Shown here in pieces: positions 62,190 through 64,000 of a stretch of 64,000 nt of DNA (its first letter is position 1; each line of letters starts with the position of its first letter). Below the pieces are notes generated by a model that saw nothing but the letters and a program-made list of their open reading frames with translations, had not been told where the DNA came from and did no database searches. This DNA is from Chamaea fasciata (lineage: Eukaryota > Chordata > Aves > Passeriformes > Sylviidae). The position numbers and the translations under genes are program-made. Location of the stretch: positions 43,184,305 to 43,248,304 of the forward strand of contig JARCOQ010000004.1 of assembly GCA_029207755.1 (NCBI GenBank), read 5' to 3'.

Positions 62190-64000
62190 CTCCAGAAAAG
62201 GCTTGGAACACAAAACTGAAAAGAAAACAGCATAGAGCCTCCCTCTCCCACATTCCTTTTCCTGGTCATTATTAGAACAGTGCAGCAACCATGTCCATCA
62301 TAAGCACTATAACATGAAGAACCATTTTCGTCTGGTGGATGAGATCTTTCTTCTCAGATGTTTAGTGCTGTCAGCATCTTGCAAAGGAATGTAAATGAGA
62401 AACACCATGTATTACCAGAGACAGTGAGTACAGGCTATTTATTACGTTTAAATTTTAACACTAGCCAACTCTGGAGCAAGTAGTTACACTAGTTTCCATC
62501 TGTAAGCTGGCTTTGAATTATTGTAGCTTTATTTATTTAGTGTTAAGATGATAATTTAGGGAATATAATTTATATGAAAATATCAGTAATTTTCATTTGC
62601 CATATTGTCATTTACAGAGCTGTCTTTATTTGACCCTACAGCTGCTGGGCCTAATTATTTTAATGGCATTGATTGTTGTGACCATTGAGGCGTTTTAGCT
62701 TTTAATTGCTATTACTGCACAGCTGAGATAATTGCAAAATCATTGTTTGTTTCACAGACATCTTCTGTTGCTTGCTTGTATTCTGAAAGCATAGTCTGCC
62801 TAAGATTTAGTAAAAAAAAAAAAAATTCCCTGTGAAACATAAATTTTAGACACCCCTTTCAGCATAGCCACCTGTAAACTCTAATGCTAATGTAGTGCGA
62901 TAGTAGAAGAATGTAACTGATCCATTTACTCATTGCCCTACCCTGTCTTTATGAAAGCTGAATTAGCTCGGTGTTGACAAAGGATAAAGAAACTAGGTAG
63001 TGACATTCCTCACAGTAAACAAAGCCTCTCACATTCCACATTTCACACCGAAGGCAGCCACTTCAAGAGTATACACTTCTTTGTTTCCAGCTATAGAGTG
63101 CAAACATGGCTTTATTCCATGGTTTCCTATGAAATGAAATGTAAGTACAATGTCTCTACCCCACAGAACACCTGGTATTATTCACTCCTTTGTTGAAAGC
63201 ACTGTATCACTAATGGATTGAAAAACATATTTATTTTATCAACCATGACAAGCAACTGGACTTTTTTTTTTGTGGTGTTACTGTTGCATGGCAAGAGGAA
63301 AAGAGACATAAAATTTTGTTCAAGATCTTTTGAGTTCAGTCTCTTCAAGCACAATATAATTAGTAGCCAATACTTAAAAATCACATGTAAACAGAACATT
63401 GCTCTAGGCAAGGTCCTAAAACTTAGACCTCACCAAGGCAAAACAAACTGAGGATTCAAGAGCAGCTGAATCAACATGAAATAGGGATTTGTTTAGATGG
63501 TGGAAGCTGTTCACACCCCAGTGGACTGCACTGCTCTACCCTACCAGTTCTGACATCTCCCTAGCCATGTCAACACTTGATCCATTGGGAACAGTGGTTA
63601 ACATCAGTTGTATGAATTGGCACCATTTTTTCTTTCATTGCAGTGATGTTTGCTAGAGACAGAAGCTATTCAAATTGTTCACATAAGCTTTTGCTGTGGG
63701 TGGTGTTGCTCTCTGTTTATTTGGTCAGATTTGTTTGTTTGTTTTCCAGTGGCTATAATTTGCTAGAAGAATAACTATGAAGTCGGAGTTCTGTAATGTG
63801 TATCATCGTGGTGTATCACTGTGAAAGACATGGCCTGAAAAGGAAGGTTTAGGATGGTATTGTAATAGAAAATTCTTTTCTTTTCCCTTTCCTTTAGTAC
63901 AAACGAACTCTACTGGTCTTTCCTGGACAGGTCATGGGAAATAAGACATTTGTAAAAATGTTCAACTGGTAACAATCCTCCAATTATAATCAGCTAGATA
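62190..64000. other. Gene-free DNA with a possible conserved element
   Basis: No coding segment. The stretch 62590-62765 is rich in TAATT cores, an E-box CAGCTG and SOX-like ATTGTT motifs, and resembles conserved enhancer DNA. An A-run lies at 62811-62824. Confidence 0.45.

Noticed and set aside
1..64000. tRNA, rRNA, CRISPR array or bacterial-type operon
   Set aside because: No cloverleaf with internal promoter boxes, no rRNA text and no regularly spaced repeats were seen.

Overview
The window is vertebrate nuclear DNA and probably avian. It is AT-rich, very poor in coding sequence, has CpG islands, and carries a truncated LINE whose text matches the avian CR1 family. There are no Alu or L1 repeats. 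An LTR with TGTAGGA/TCCTACA ends also fits a bird ERV. There are no bacterial-style operons.

One protein-coding exon is secure: the first coding exon of ZNF608 on the minus strand (31980-32858, 293 codons, phase-0 splice donor just below 31980). It begins with the start codon and the acidic N-terminal block shared by ZNF608 and ZNF609, and ends at the Lys-rich segment after a Glu run. The single C2H2 finger and the rest of the protein are not in the window.

Layout: 1-31979 reads as a large ZNF608 intron (gene runs right to left). It holds an odd CpG-bearing insertion at about 10865-11455, with an unrecognised minus-strand ORF and LTR-like signals, and an ERV LTR at 23361-23926. It also holds two hairpins and several microsatellites. 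From 32859 to about 36500 is the 5' end: a presumed non-coding first exon and first intron, and two CpG islands with CCAAT boxes. A minus-strand CCAAT/TATA-like pair lies at 36467-36494. From 36.7 to 40.3 kb is upstream sequence with two long C-runs, a third CpG island at 39.9-40.26 kb, and stretches that look like conserved regulatory DNA. From 40.3 to 64 kb is gene-free upstream DNA. It holds an (AAAAG)n array, one CR1 fragment, A/C-rich tracts, two young-looking tandem duplications, a GC-rich patch at 57.35-57.63 kb and a possible small 5' exon near 62.05 kb.

Most open frames of 60-160 codons elsewhere are chance, GC-rich or low-complexity frames and are not annotated. The most interesting item is the 10.9-11.45 kb insertion: an open frame of good composition with promoter-like signals pointing both ways.
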